DNA from: an uncultured Gammaproteobacteria bacterium
Lineage (GTDB): Bacteria > Pseudomonadota > Gammaproteobacteria > Pseudomonadales > Pseudohongiellaceae
Direction: 5' to 3'
DNA length: 37,886 nt
NCBI GenBank assembly: GCA_903853385.1
Contig: CAINTJ010000032.1
Location: 1-37,886, forward strand
The translations under genes and the position numbers were made by a program. The notes below the pieces were generated by a model, which did no database searches, was not told where the DNA came from, and saw only the letters and a program-made list of their open reading frames with translations. Position 1 is the stretch's first letter. Each line of letters begins with the position of its first letter. Shown piece after piece: positions 18,779-25,702 of the stretch.

Positions 18779-18807
18779 ATCGTAATCAAAATGGCCTTTT
18801 CATTCAA
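18779..18807 (-). promoter_or_regulatory. Promoter of petA-petBC-sspAB
   Basis: On the minus strand TTGAAT (18807-18802) and TACGAT (18784-18779) are separated by 17 bp. This lies between the rpsI terminator and the petA GTG, giving a leader of roughly 55 nt. Confidence 0.6.
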
Positions 18808-18851
18808 GAAAAAGCGAGACAGAGCCGTCGCAGCACCTGTTCTTTTGATGT

Positions 18852-18885
18852 AAAAAAAACGCCGAAACCCAAGGGTTTCGGCGTT
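18852..18885 (-). terminator. Intrinsic terminator of rplM-rpsI
   Basis: A perfect 13-bp stem (18858-18870 with 18873-18885, core CGCCGAAACCC) with a 2-nt centre is followed on the minus strand by a run of eight T (18859-18852). It separates the ribosomal operon from petA. Confidence 0.93.
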
Positions 18886-18916
18886 CCTGGTTCTGAGAGT
18901 GTTGTGCGAGCCCAGA

Positions 18917-19309
18917 TTAGCGTTTGGAGTACTGTGGACGCTTACGGGCTTTGCGCAAACCAACCTTCTTACGCTCAACTTCCCTGGAGTCGCGAGTCAC
19001 AAAGCCGGCTTTGCGAAGCACACTGCGGTTATTCTCGTCGTATTCAATCAACGCACGGGTAAGACCATGGCGAATAGCGCCGGCCTGACCAAAGCTGCCA
19101 CCACCGGCTACGGTGACCATGATGTCGAATTTGTCGACAATGGACAGCAGTTCCAGTGGTTGACGCACAACCATTCTGGCAACTTCACGGCCAAAAAAAT
19201 TGTCAATCGTGCGGTCATTGATCGTGATGTTGCCAGTGCCAGGAGTCAGAAAAACCCTTGCAGTAGAGGTCTTTCGGCGACCGGTTCCGTAGTATTGGGA
19301 GACAGCCAT
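18917..19309 (-). CDS. rpsI: Small ribosomal subunit protein uS9
   Basis: S9 binds the 3' major domain of 16S rRNA and its C-terminal tail reaches the P-site tRNA. The 130-residue sequence has the standard features: [16 protein letters not shown] at the N-terminus, [21 protein letters not shown] in the middle, and a basic tail ending [11 protein letters not shown], whose last residues contact tRNA. It follows rplM by 22 bp in the universal rplM-rpsI operon, and a strong intrinsic terminator lies 32 bp beyond its stop. Confidence 0.99.
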   Translation of the reverse strand: MAVSQYYGTGRRKTSTARVFLTPGTGNITINDRTIDNFFGREVARMVVRQPLELLSIVDKFDIMVTVAGGGSFGQAGAIRHGLTRALIEYDENNRSVLRKAGFVTRDSREVERKKVGLRKARKRPQYSKR

Positions 19310-19331
19310 GTTTACTATATCCAGTTATTAA

Positions 19332-19760
19332 TCAAAAGGTTAATTGGGCAGGTTGCTGAGCAGTATGCGGGTGCTGGGTGCCAGCGTATACCTTCAATTT
19401 GCTCATCATATCGCGACCCAGCGGAGTTCTTGGAACCATGCCTTTGACTGCGATACGGATAACTTCTTCAGGTGAACGCTGAATCATTTCCTTGAAAGTC
19501 GCAGATTTGTGGCCGCCCGAGTAGGTGGAGTGGCGATGGTAAATCTTGGTGGTTTCTTTGGTACCGGTAACAGCAACCTTTTCCGCGTTGATGACGACGA
19601 TGTAGTCGCCGGTGTCCACATGCGAGGTGTATTCCGGCTTGTGTTTGCCACGCAGACGGTGGGCAATGGCAGCTGACAAGCGGCCCAAGGTCTGGCCTGC
19701 TGCATCAACTACGAACCAGTTGTGTTCGGCAGTTTCTTTCTTGGCTGAGTATGTCTTCAT
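19332..19760 (-). CDS. rplM: Large ribosomal subunit protein uL13
   Basis: L13 is an early-assembling 50S protein. The 142-residue sequence shows the usual signatures: [57 protein letters not shown], and the [23 protein letters not shown] region. It is the first gene of rplM-rpsI. A Shine-Dalgarno match before the ATG is poor (GAGAATTAGAC), which fits a gene whose translation depends on leader structure. In E. coli, L13 represses its own operon by binding the leader; the leader here has hairpins that could serve the same end. Confidence 0.99.
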   Translation of the reverse strand: MKTYSAKKETAEHNWFVVDAAGQTLGRLSAAIAHRLRGKHKPEYTSHVDTGDYIVVINAEKVAVTGTKETTKIYHRHSTYSGGHKSATFKEMIQRSPEEVIRIAVKGMVPRTPLGRDMMSKLKVYAGTQHPHTAQQPAQLTF

Positions 19761-19890
19761 GTCTAATTCTCAATGGCGGGGACAAAATTCCCGACCTATG
19801 TTCCAGATATCTGTTTTCCAGATAAATTCCAAATAAATTTCTGACCGGACTGGCAAACCTGTTATAGGAGTGTATGCCCGGATATCAGGG
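19761..19890 (-). promoter_or_regulatory. Structured 5' leader of rplM, possible L13 autoregulation site
   Basis: The roughly 130-nt leader can form a hairpin with stem TATCTG/CAGATA and loop GAAAA (minus strand, about 19823-19807). A second hairpin nearer the start codon has stem CGGGA/TCCCG with one bulged C (about 19793-19777). L13 autoregulation through the leader is known in E. coli; that this particular fold does so is inference. Confidence 0.4.
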
Positions 19891-19896
19891 GCGCGA

Positions 19897-19925
19897 ATTC
19901 TACAGATACACACCTGCCGACACAA
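19897..19925 (-). promoter_or_regulatory. Promoter of rplM-rpsI
   Basis: On the minus strand TTGTGT (19925-19920) and TAGAAT (19902-19897) are separated by 17 bp. They are followed by a GC-rich discriminator (CGCGCCCC), as expected for a growth-rate and ppGpp-sensitive ribosomal-protein promoter. Confidence 0.65.
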
Positions 19926-19983
19926 GTCCAAATGTTCTGCCAATTAGCGGCCGCAGAAATCCCGCTGGCACCAGCTGCTCCGG

Positions 19984-21108
19984 CTAGCCGGGCTCATGTT
20001 GCAGGGCCAGATACTGGGGTGACTGCATTTCAATCAAGCGACTACGGGTTCGTTCGAATATGAAGGCCAGATCCCCAGCCTGATAGAGGGTTTCAATGGC
20101 GGTATCAGCCTCCAGGGCCAGCTTGACCTTGTGATCATAAAACTCATCCACCAATGCGATAAATCGCCTGGCCTCATCGTCATTTACCCCCTGGAAAGCT
20201 GGGACTGACGAGATCAGCACCGTATGGTACAGGCTGGCCAGCTCTACGTAGTCAGCTACTCCCCGCGGTCCGGTGCAAAGCTGCTCGAAACCAAACCATA
20301 CCACCCCCTCACTCCATGACCGGCAGTTGATTTTACGATCTTGAATTTGAAGGACTTTTTCTGCAATTACTTCCGATCCGCGCGTCAAATCCCTAAAAAG
20401 TTCAGCCATCAGACTGGCTGAGCCCGGGCCTGGAGGATAGTGATAGAGGGCATTCTTGTTCAACGATCGCAACCGGTAGTCAGTGCCACCATCGACGTTG
20501 ACAACCTTGGTATGCCGCTTCAAAAGCTCTATGGCAGGCAGGAATTTCTTGCGCTGCAAACCATTCTCATAAAGCAAATCCGGCCTGAGGTTGGAGGTGG
20601 CTATCAAAACCACCCCTCTGGCAAACAATACCTCCAGCAAATTTGCCAGAATCATCGCATCCCCTATGTCTGAAACATAGAACTCATCAAAACACAGCAC
20701 CGCCGTGCCCTCTGCAATCTCCTCAGCTACCCGTGTCAACGGATTGGGCTGACCGCTTGCGGCCCGCAACCTGGCATGAACCATTTGCATGAACCTGTGG
20801 AAATGCAGGCGGGTTTTGCGCTTTAAAGGTAGAGAATTGAAGAAAAGATCCATCATGAAGGTCTTACCCCTTCCCACGCCCCCCCACAAATACAAACCCT
20901 TGATGGGGCGCACCTCCTCGCCCAATAAAGTCGTTCGCAGCCTGGCCCAGCCAGTAGTGACCCTGGCTTCGCGCATTACCAGCTGGTCATTTACGGATTG
21001 CAGCTCCAGGGCAACACTGCGCTGGAACTCATCAGGCAGCAGCCCCCCCTCCAGCAGAGCATGAAGGTAAGGCGCCATCGGACCGGTAACTGCTTTGGAT
21101 TCTGACAA
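19984..21108 (-). CDS. zapE: Cell division ATPase ZapE (AFG1-like)
   Basis: ZapE is an AFG1/LACE1-family AAA-like ATPase reported to act on FtsZ rings in E. coli. The 374-residue protein shows Walker A GGVGRGKT at 76-83 and Walker B VLCFDEF at 137-143, followed by YVSDIGDAMILANLL and IATSNLRPDLLYENGLQR, all typical of the family. The start is a TTG at 21108 with a purine-rich GAGAG upstream; an internal ATG at 21078 is the alternative and would remove ten residues. The gene is divergent from zapG. Placement just upstream of rplM-rpsI is conserved in pseudomonads, from memory. Confidence 0.94.
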   Translation of the reverse strand: MSESKAVTGPMAPYLHALLEGGLLPDEFQRSVALELQSVNDQLVMREARVTTGWARLRTTLLGEEVRPIKGLYLWGGVGRGKTFMMDLFFNSLPLKRKTRLHFHRFMQMVHARLRAASGQPNPLTRVAEEIAEGTAVLCFDEFYVSDIGDAMILANLLEVLFARGVVLIATSNLRPDLLYENGLQRKKFLPAIELLKRHTKVVNVDGGTDYRLRSLNKNALYHYPPGPGSASLMAELFRDLTRGSEVIAEKVLQIQDRKINCRSWSEGVVWFGFEQLCTGPRGVADYVELASLYHTVLISSVPAFQGVNDDEARRFIALVDEFYDHKVKLALEADTAIETLYQAGDLAFIFERTRSRLIEMQSPQYLALQHEPG

Positions 21109-21141
21109 AGACTTCTCTCTTGTAGAGCCTGCTTATGTGCC

Positions 21142-21157
21142 GATTATAGGTATAATC
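21142..21157. promoter_or_regulatory. Palindromic, probably bidirectional -10 region between zapE and zapG
   Basis: GATTATA GG TATAATC is a perfect 7+7 inverted repeat, so a TATAAT -10 hexamer can be read on both strands (plus 21151-21156, minus 21148-21143). The gap between the two divergent division genes is only 93 bp. No strong -35 was seen for either direction. Confidence 0.5.
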
Positions 21158-21201
21158 ACGGCCATCTAGATATTTTGGCCGTCTGCTTTCGGAATTGAAT
21201 A

Positions 21202-21630
21202 ATGTTGTGGATTGTTGCATTGGGTTGCTTGCTGGTCGGAGCCGTCGCGGGAGCAGTGTCGTTCAAGCTCTTCAAATCGGACGAGGCGCGCGTCCAGCAA
21301 CTGGAAACACAGTTGCAGCAGCTTGGCGATGAATATGAAAACTACAAGCGTGAAGTACATGGGCATTTCAGTGATTCTGCACATTTATTCGGAAAACTGA
21401 CGGAAAGCTACCGCGAGGTCTACCAGCATCTGGCACATGGCGCCCGCAATCTATGCCCTGAATACATAGCCAACCAGATGGCCCAGATCCCCGCCGACTC
21501 ACTGTCAACCGAGCAGAATGCAAGCGGCAAGCAGTTGTCGCCCCCGCTGGACTATGTGGCCACACCCAGGGAAGAGACGAGTCCCGCCGCGTCGGTAACC
21601 GGCGAAGCCGGGATCCTGGGGCGTAGTTGA
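21202..21630 (+). CDS. zapG: DUF1043 membrane-anchored protein ZapG/YhcB
   Basis: YhcB (ZapG) is an inner-membrane protein with a cytoplasmic coiled coil that links cell elongation, division and envelope synthesis in E. coli. The 142-residue product has an N-terminal membrane helix (about 3-22) with the small-residue pattern GCLLVGAVAGAV. A coiled coil rich in Gln and Glu follows (ARVQQLETQLQQLGDEYENYKREVHGHF), then the conserved HFSDSAHLFGKLTESYREVYQHLAHGARNLCP block. The tail after about residue 90 is low-complexity. It is divergent from zapE across a 93-bp gap, so two division-linked genes share one promoter region. Confidence 0.92.
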   Translation: MLWIVALGCLLVGAVAGAVSFKLFKSDEARVQQLETQLQQLGDEYENYKREVHGHFSDSAHLFGKLTESYREVYQHLAHGARNLCPEYIANQMAQIPADSLSTEQNASGKQLSPPLDYVATPREETSPAASVTGEAGILGRS

Positions 21631-21651
21631 GTTTGCATCGCTGACTCTTCG

Positions 21652-21657
21652 TATAAT
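21652..21657 (+). promoter_or_regulatory. Possible -10 element for cysD-cysNC
   Basis: TATAAT stands 62 bp upstream of the cysD ATG. The best -35 candidate, TTGAGT, is 19 bp away, which is long; the promoter may need an activator such as CysB. This is inference from the hexamer alone. Confidence 0.45.
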
Positions 21658-21719
21658 CACTGATTGTTCATGACGGCACCAGCAAGTGCCAAAGCGCCAA
21701 CACGAGCACAATTACTCCA

Positions 21720-22628
21720 ATGACAGAGCATTATTTAACACACCTGAAACAACTTGAAGCCGAAAGCATTCACATCATTCGTGAAGTCGCTGCTGAATTC
21801 GACAAGCCTGTGATGCTGTATTCAATCGGCAAGGATTCAGCAGTAATGCTGCATCTGGCCCAGAAAGCATTCTATCCAGGAAAATTGCCGTTTCCGCTGC
21901 TGCATGTGGATACCACCTGGAAATTCCGTGAAATGATCGAGTTTCGCGAAATGATGGCCAAAAAATACGGTTTCGATTTGCTGGTCCATGTCAACGAAGA
22001 CGGCATCAAGGCCGGCATCAATCCGTTCACGCATGGCAGTCAGAAACATACCGACATAATGAAAACCCAGGCGCTTAAGCAGGCACTGGACAAATACAAG
22101 TTTGATGCAGCCTTTGGTGGTGCCAGGCGCGACGAAGAAAAATCCCGCGCCAAGGAGCGCGTTTTTTCCTTCCGTGACAGGAACCACCGCTGGGATCCCA
22201 AAAACCAGCGGCCGGAACTATGGAACCTCTACAACGGCAAAATAAACAAGGGCGAAAGTATCAGGGTGTTCCCGTTGTCGAACTGGACTGAGCTGGATGT
22301 CTGGCAGTATATCCACCTCAACAATATTGAAATCCCCTCCCTTTACTTTGCCAAGGAACGACCAGTACTTGATTACGAAGGCGCCACCATCATGCTCAAT
22401 GATGAGCGTGTCCCCCAGGAGCTGCGCAAGAATTTACGGATGAAAATGGTGAGGTTCCGTACGCTTGGCTGTTATCCGCTGACTGGAGCCGTTGAATCGC
22501 ACGCGCAAACTTTGCCGGAAATCATCCAGGAAATGCTGCTCGCCACCACATCAGAGCGACAAGGTCGCCTGATTGACAGCGATCAGGCCGGATCGATGGA
22601 ACAGAAAAAGCGTGAAGGCTATTTTTGA
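21720..22628 (+). CDS. cysD: Sulfate adenylyltransferase subunit 2
   Basis: CysD is the catalytic ATP-PP-loop subunit of ATP sulfurylase. With the GTPase CysN it makes adenosine 5'-phosphosulfate from sulfate and ATP. The 302-residue sequence has the PP-loop SIGKDSAVM (35-43), [34 protein letters not shown], the [14 protein letters not shown] segment and a C-terminal [12 protein letters not shown], all standard for CysD. It precedes cysNC by 61 bp. The usual cysDN arrangement is kept, and no assimilatory reductase genes are present in the window. Confidence 0.98.
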   Translation: MTEHYLTHLKQLEAESIHIIREVAAEFDKPVMLYSIGKDSAVMLHLAQKAFYPGKLPFPLLHVDTTWKFREMIEFREMMAKKYGFDLLVHVNEDGIKAGINPFTHGSQKHTDIMKTQALKQALDKYKFDAAFGGARRDEEKSRAKERVFSFRDRNHRWDPKNQRPELWNLYNGKINKGESIRVFPLSNWTELDVWQYIHLNNIEIPSLYFAKERPVLDYEGATIMLNDERVPQELRKNLRMKMVRFRTLGCYPLTGAVESHAQTLPEIIQEMLLATTSERQGRLIDSDQAGSMEQKKREGYF

Positions 22629-22689
22629 CCGTGTATTTTGACCGTATCTATCCGCCCGCCCCAATGGCAGGCCAGCGACAGGATTTACC

Positions 22690-24588
22690 ATGTCCCACCA
22701 ATCCGACCTGATCAGTACCGATATCACTGCCTATCTGGCGCAACACGAGCGCAAGGAACTTCTGCGACTGCTGACGTGCGGCAGTGTAGACGACGGTAAA
22801 AGCACACTTATCGGACGTCTGCTTTATGACACCAAAATGATCTATGAAGACCAGTTGTCGGCCATCACTTCTGACAGTATCAAATCCGGCACCACAGGCA
22901 ATAAAGTTGATCTCGCCTTGCTCACAGACGGGCTGCAGGCCGAACGCGAACAAGGCATCACCATCGACGTGGCCTATCGCTATTTCTCCACCGCAAAACG
23001 CAAATTCATCATTGCCGATACCCCGGGCCATGAACAGTACACACGCAACATGGCCACTGGCGCCTCCAATTGCGAACTGGCGATCATCCTGATTGATGCC
23101 CGCTATGGTGTCATGACCCAGACCAGGCGCCACACCTTCATCACATCCTTGCTGGGCATCAAACATCTTATTGTCGCCATCAACAAGATGGACTTGATGA
23201 ACTACGATGAAGCCGTGTTCGAAAGCATCTGCAAGGACTATCTGTCATTCACCAAAGAACTTGAAACCGGCGAGCTTACCTTCATTCCCATCTCCGCGCT
23301 CAACGGGGACAATGTTGTCAATGTCAGCGAATTCATGCCCTGGTATCAGGGACCAACCCTGATGCACATGCTGGAAAACGTGAAAATTGCTGCCGACAAA
23401 AATTTTGAGGATTTCCGCTTCCCGGTCCAGTATGTCAATCGGCCCAATCTCAATTTCCGCGGCTACTGCGGCACCATCGCTTCCGGCGTAGTACGCAAAG
23501 GTGATGCTTTGATGGTGTTGCCATCCGGCAAAAGCAGTCGCGTGAAATCAATCGTCACACAGGATGAAGAGCTGGAAGCAGCGTTTACACCGATGGCGGT
23601 AACGCTGACTTTGGAAGATGAAATTGATATCAGCCGTGGCGACCTGCTTATCCATAATGACAATTTGCCCATCTCCAGCGATATGGTCACAGCAACCGTG
23701 GTGTGGATGAGTGATGAGCCGATGCTGCCTGGCAAACAATACAGCTTCAAGCACACTAGCAGGATGCTGGGCGGCCACATCCGGACCATTCACCACAAGA
23801 TCGACGTCAACACTTTGGAACACATTCCCTCGCCCTCACTGGCGCTTAATGAAATTGCAGTTTGTGACATTAATTTCACCCAGACTCTGCATTTTGATGC
23901 CTACAAGAAGAATCGCAGCATGGGCGCTTTCATCGTAATTGACCGCCTTACCAATGTGACAGTCGGTGCTGGCATGATTGAAGGCACCAACCCAACCAGT
24001 CCTGCACACCCATACAGCCACGGTCACGTTACGCCGGAAGAGCGGGCGGCACGTTATGGACAACAGCCTGTTACCGTAATATTTGTTGGTCTGTCAGGCT
24101 CCGGCAAATCCACTTTGGCACATGCACTGGAACGCAAATTGTTCGACATGGGCCGCGTGAGTACGGTGCTGGATGGGAAATCCATGCGCCTGGGACTCAA
24201 CAAGGATCTTGGGCACGATGCGGCGGGGCGTGCAGAAAATCTGCGCCGCAGTGCCCACTTAGCACGTTATCTGAATGAATCCGGCCTTATTTGCTGTGCA
24301 GCTTTTGTGGGGGCCAATGCTGAAGCCCGCGCCCAGGCCATCAGCGTCATCGGCAAGCAGAATTGCATTGTGGTCTACCTGGATGCATCGCTGGAAACTT
24401 GCAAACAGCGCGATCCCAGCGGTTTGTATGCGGCTAATGCCAATTTTGCAACTGGCAATGTGCCGGGGATTTCCTTTCCCTATGAAGCTGCCGCTGATGC
24501 AGAGCTGGTGCTGGCAACCGACAAACTTGGTATCAACGAATGTATTGAGCAGGTGATGCAGTTGCTGAAAAACAGGAAATCAATCTAG
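22690..24588 (+). CDS. cysNC: Bifunctional sulfate adenylyltransferase GTPase / adenylylsulfate kinase
   Basis: This 632-residue fusion combines CysN, the GTPase that drives APS synthesis with CysD, and CysC, which phosphorylates APS to PAPS. The CysN part has the EF-Tu-like motifs GSVDDGKST (31-39), [20 protein letters not shown] (110-114) and NKMD (165-168), then beta-barrel domains. The CysC part starts near 461 with P-loop GLSGSGKS (467-474) and contains [21 protein letters not shown] and ISFPYE. The motif usually written DGDN reads DGKS (495-498). Related gammaproteobacterial fusions are also variable there, as far as I recall. The ATG follows an AGGA site. It is convergent with the TetR gene. 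Confidence 0.96.
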   Translation: MSHQSDLISTDITAYLAQHERKELLRLLTCGSVDDGKSTLIGRLLYDTKMIYEDQLSAITSDSIKSGTTGNKVDLALLTDGLQAEREQGITIDVAYRYFSTAKRKFIIADTPGHEQYTRNMATGASNCELAIILIDARYGVMTQTRRHTFITSLLGIKHLIVAINKMDLMNYDEAVFESICKDYLSFTKELETGELTFIPISALNGDNVVNVSEFMPWYQGPTLMHMLENVKIAADKNFEDFRFPVQYVNRPNLNFRGYCGTIASGVVRKGDALMVLPSGKSSRVKSIVTQDEELEAAFTPMAVTLTLEDEIDISRGDLLIHNDNLPISSDMVTATVVWMSDEPMLPGKQYSFKHTSRMLGGHIRTIHHKIDVNTLEHIPSPSLALNEIAVCDINFTQTLHFDAYKKNRSMGAFIVIDRLTNVTVGAGMIEGTNPTSPAHPYSHGHVTPEERAARYGQQPVTVIFVGLSGSGKSTLAHALERKLFDMGRVSTVLDGKSMRLGLNKDLGHDAAGRAENLRRSAHLARYLNESGLICCAAFVGANAEARAQAISVIGKQNCIVVYLDASLETCKQRDPSGLYAANANFATGNVPGISFPYEAAADAELVLATDKLGINECIEQVMQLLKNRKSI

Positions 24589-24603
24589 CCCGCGTGTACG
24601 GGC
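24588..24603. terminator. Small hairpin between convergent cysNC and the TetR gene
   Basis: GCCCG and CGGGC form a 5-bp stem around a 6-nt loop starting at the last base of the cysNC stop. There is no T-run, so termination here is doubtful. The whole gap is only 26 bp. Confidence 0.25.
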
Positions 24604-24614
24604 AGGCCTGAAAG

Positions 24615-25235
24615 TCAGTGGCAAAAAGCCGACAGGAAATCTTCCACAACTTCGGAACAATGTTGTTTGATTTCGACTTCCGTCGGCGTTGCCAGCACCC
24701 CGCATTCCCGCTGCAATACCGTTCTATGCAAAACCAGTGACAGAAAATATTTGCTCAATTTTTCTATTGGAAAGTCAGCGGCTGGTTTGTAGTACTCAAA
24801 TAGCTGGATCAAATTCCTGTAGGCAGTGTCAGGACCGGCCGTGTAGTAATGGGTTCCCACTTTCGAGCCTTTGGCCGCCATCTGGAACACCAACCTTCGC
24901 AACGCCAGCGTGCGGTCCGTGGATACCAGACGCAATGTGGCTTCCGCGACATTGAACAAGGCTTCCTTGAAACTCTCGCCCTGGTAATTGTTGGTCGTTT
25001 CCAGCATCCCGCCGCCATAGAACGACAGTTCCCGATCAACTACCGCCAGAAACAAATCTTCTTTGCTGCCGAAATAGCGGTAAATGGATTCTTTGGATAT
25101 GCCGGCTTCTCTTGCCATTACATTGATGCTGGTGCCATCGAACCCCTTGCTCAGAAAGTTTTCGCTGGCTATGTCCAGCACTTCTTCCCGTTTGTCGGCA
25201 CTGCGGGGCTTTAATTTGGGTACTTCAGTGTTCAT
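24615..25235 (-). CDS. TetR/AcrR-family transcriptional regulator
   Basis: This 206-residue protein has a TetR-type N-terminal helix-turn-helix: VLDIASENFLSKGFDGTSINVMAREAGISKESIYRYFGSKEDLF (about 19-62), where the recognition helix is ISKESIYRYF. The C-terminal ligand domain contains ALRRLVFQMAAKGSKVGTHYYTAGPDTAYRNLIQLFEYY, a layout shared with AcrR-like repressors whose ligands are varied. The ligand cannot be predicted. It is convergent with cysNC and begins the accessory region. A perfect 7+7 palindrome 138 bp upstream of its start, at a promoter reading away from it, is the best operator candidate. Its own promoter is not clear: TAAAAT is present on the minus strand near 25292, with a weak TTCACT 18 bp before it. 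Confidence 0.92.
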   Translation of the reverse strand: MNTEVPKLKPRSADKREEVLDIASENFLSKGFDGTSINVMAREAGISKESIYRYFGSKEDLFLAVVDRELSFYGGGMLETTNNYQGESFKEALFNVAEATLRLVSTDRTLALRRLVFQMAAKGSKVGTHYYTAGPDTAYRNLIQLFEYYKPAADFPIEKLSKYFLSLVLHRTVLQRECGVLATPTEVEIKQHCSEVVEDFLSAFCH

Positions 25236-25339
25236 TACTTGCTCAAAAGTTGTGGCATGCCCAGTAAGCTGCAGGCACGCGGTAAGTCTCGCATTTTAAG
25301 ACAATTTTTCGTCAACAGTGAAATTATTCGGAAAACTGC

Positions 25340-25368
25340 TTGACTGGTCCATACGGGCGCCCTATGAT
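25340..25368 (+). promoter_or_regulatory. Strong sigma70-type promoter of an orphan transcript
   Basis: TTGACT (25340-25345) and TATGAT (25363-25368) are separated by exactly 17 bp, among the best promoters in the window. Transcription would start near 25375, inside the palindrome listed next. No protein-coding gene lies downstream on this strand before 27949. Confidence 0.75.
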
Positions 25369-25372
25369 TCAC

Positions 25373-25387
25373 ACCGTACAGTACGGT
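25373..25387. promoter_or_regulatory. Perfect palindrome ACCGTAC-A-GTACGGT, candidate TetR operator
   Basis: The 7-bp arms are exact complements around one central base. This size and symmetry suit a TetR-family dimer. The site covers the predicted start of the promoter at 25340-25368, where bound repressor would block transcription. The nearest regulator gene is the TetR gene at 24615-25235. Binding is inferred, not shown. Confidence 0.6.
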
Positions 25388-25593
25388 TCGGCATAAAAGT
25401 CTTTTCAAACCGAACGTGTTTAGCATTAGTTGAATTAGTTAAGAAGTAGCAATAGTCGGGGGAAGCACTGGAAGGGTTTCTGTCAAAGCCATCATTACTG
25501 AAGTTTGTAGTAGTTTTGATGGCTTTGACAGCAATCGCTAACGTCCCCTCTGAAAGGCCTCGGATGAGCAGTTTATTTCCGAGGCTTTTTTTT
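25375..25593 (+). ncRNA. Candidate small RNA between the TetR gene and the TonB receptor
   Basis: The predicted transcript of about 219 nt runs from the promoter above to an intrinsic terminator, with no credible reading frame inside; the longest ATG frame is 29 codons and lacks a ribosome-binding site. It can fold into three stems. The first is GTTCGG/CCGAAC (25386-25391 with 25410-25415). The second is a perfect 15-bp stem (25480-25494 with 25517-25531), whose 22-nt loop can form four more pairs. The third is the terminator stem. GGA triplets occur near 25461, 25470 and 25562. I do not recognise it as any known RNA family. It is convergent with the receptor gene and does not overlap it. The rest of the 25236-25702 gap holds the TetR upstream region and nothing else recognisable. 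Confidence 0.6.
25556..25593 (+). terminator. Intrinsic terminator of the orphan transcript
   Basis: GCCTCGG (25557-25563) pairs with CCGAGGC (25579-25585) around a 15-nt loop and is followed by eight T (25586-25593). The T-run is only on the plus strand, so the hairpin serves the orphan transcript and not the converging receptor gene. Confidence 0.9.
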
Positions 25594-25702
25594 ATCCGCA
25601 AGTTTTGACTTTACCGACCTTCAGTGGCTGTTTGCTCACCCCCGTCCAGGCTATGCAGATTCCTGCCGGCTTGCTGGCCAGCAGGATTTCTTCTGCAAAC
25701 CA

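Noticed and set aside
25375-25593. Retron msr-msd or similar reverse-transcribed RNA
   Set aside because: The strong hairpin is suggestive, but no reverse transcriptase gene lies nearby and the paired a1/a2 ends of retrons were not found.
25362-25601. 79-codon minus-strand frame across the orphan RNA region
   Set aside because: Crosses a strong promoter, palindrome and terminator of the other strand, with no ribosome-binding site or family resemblance.
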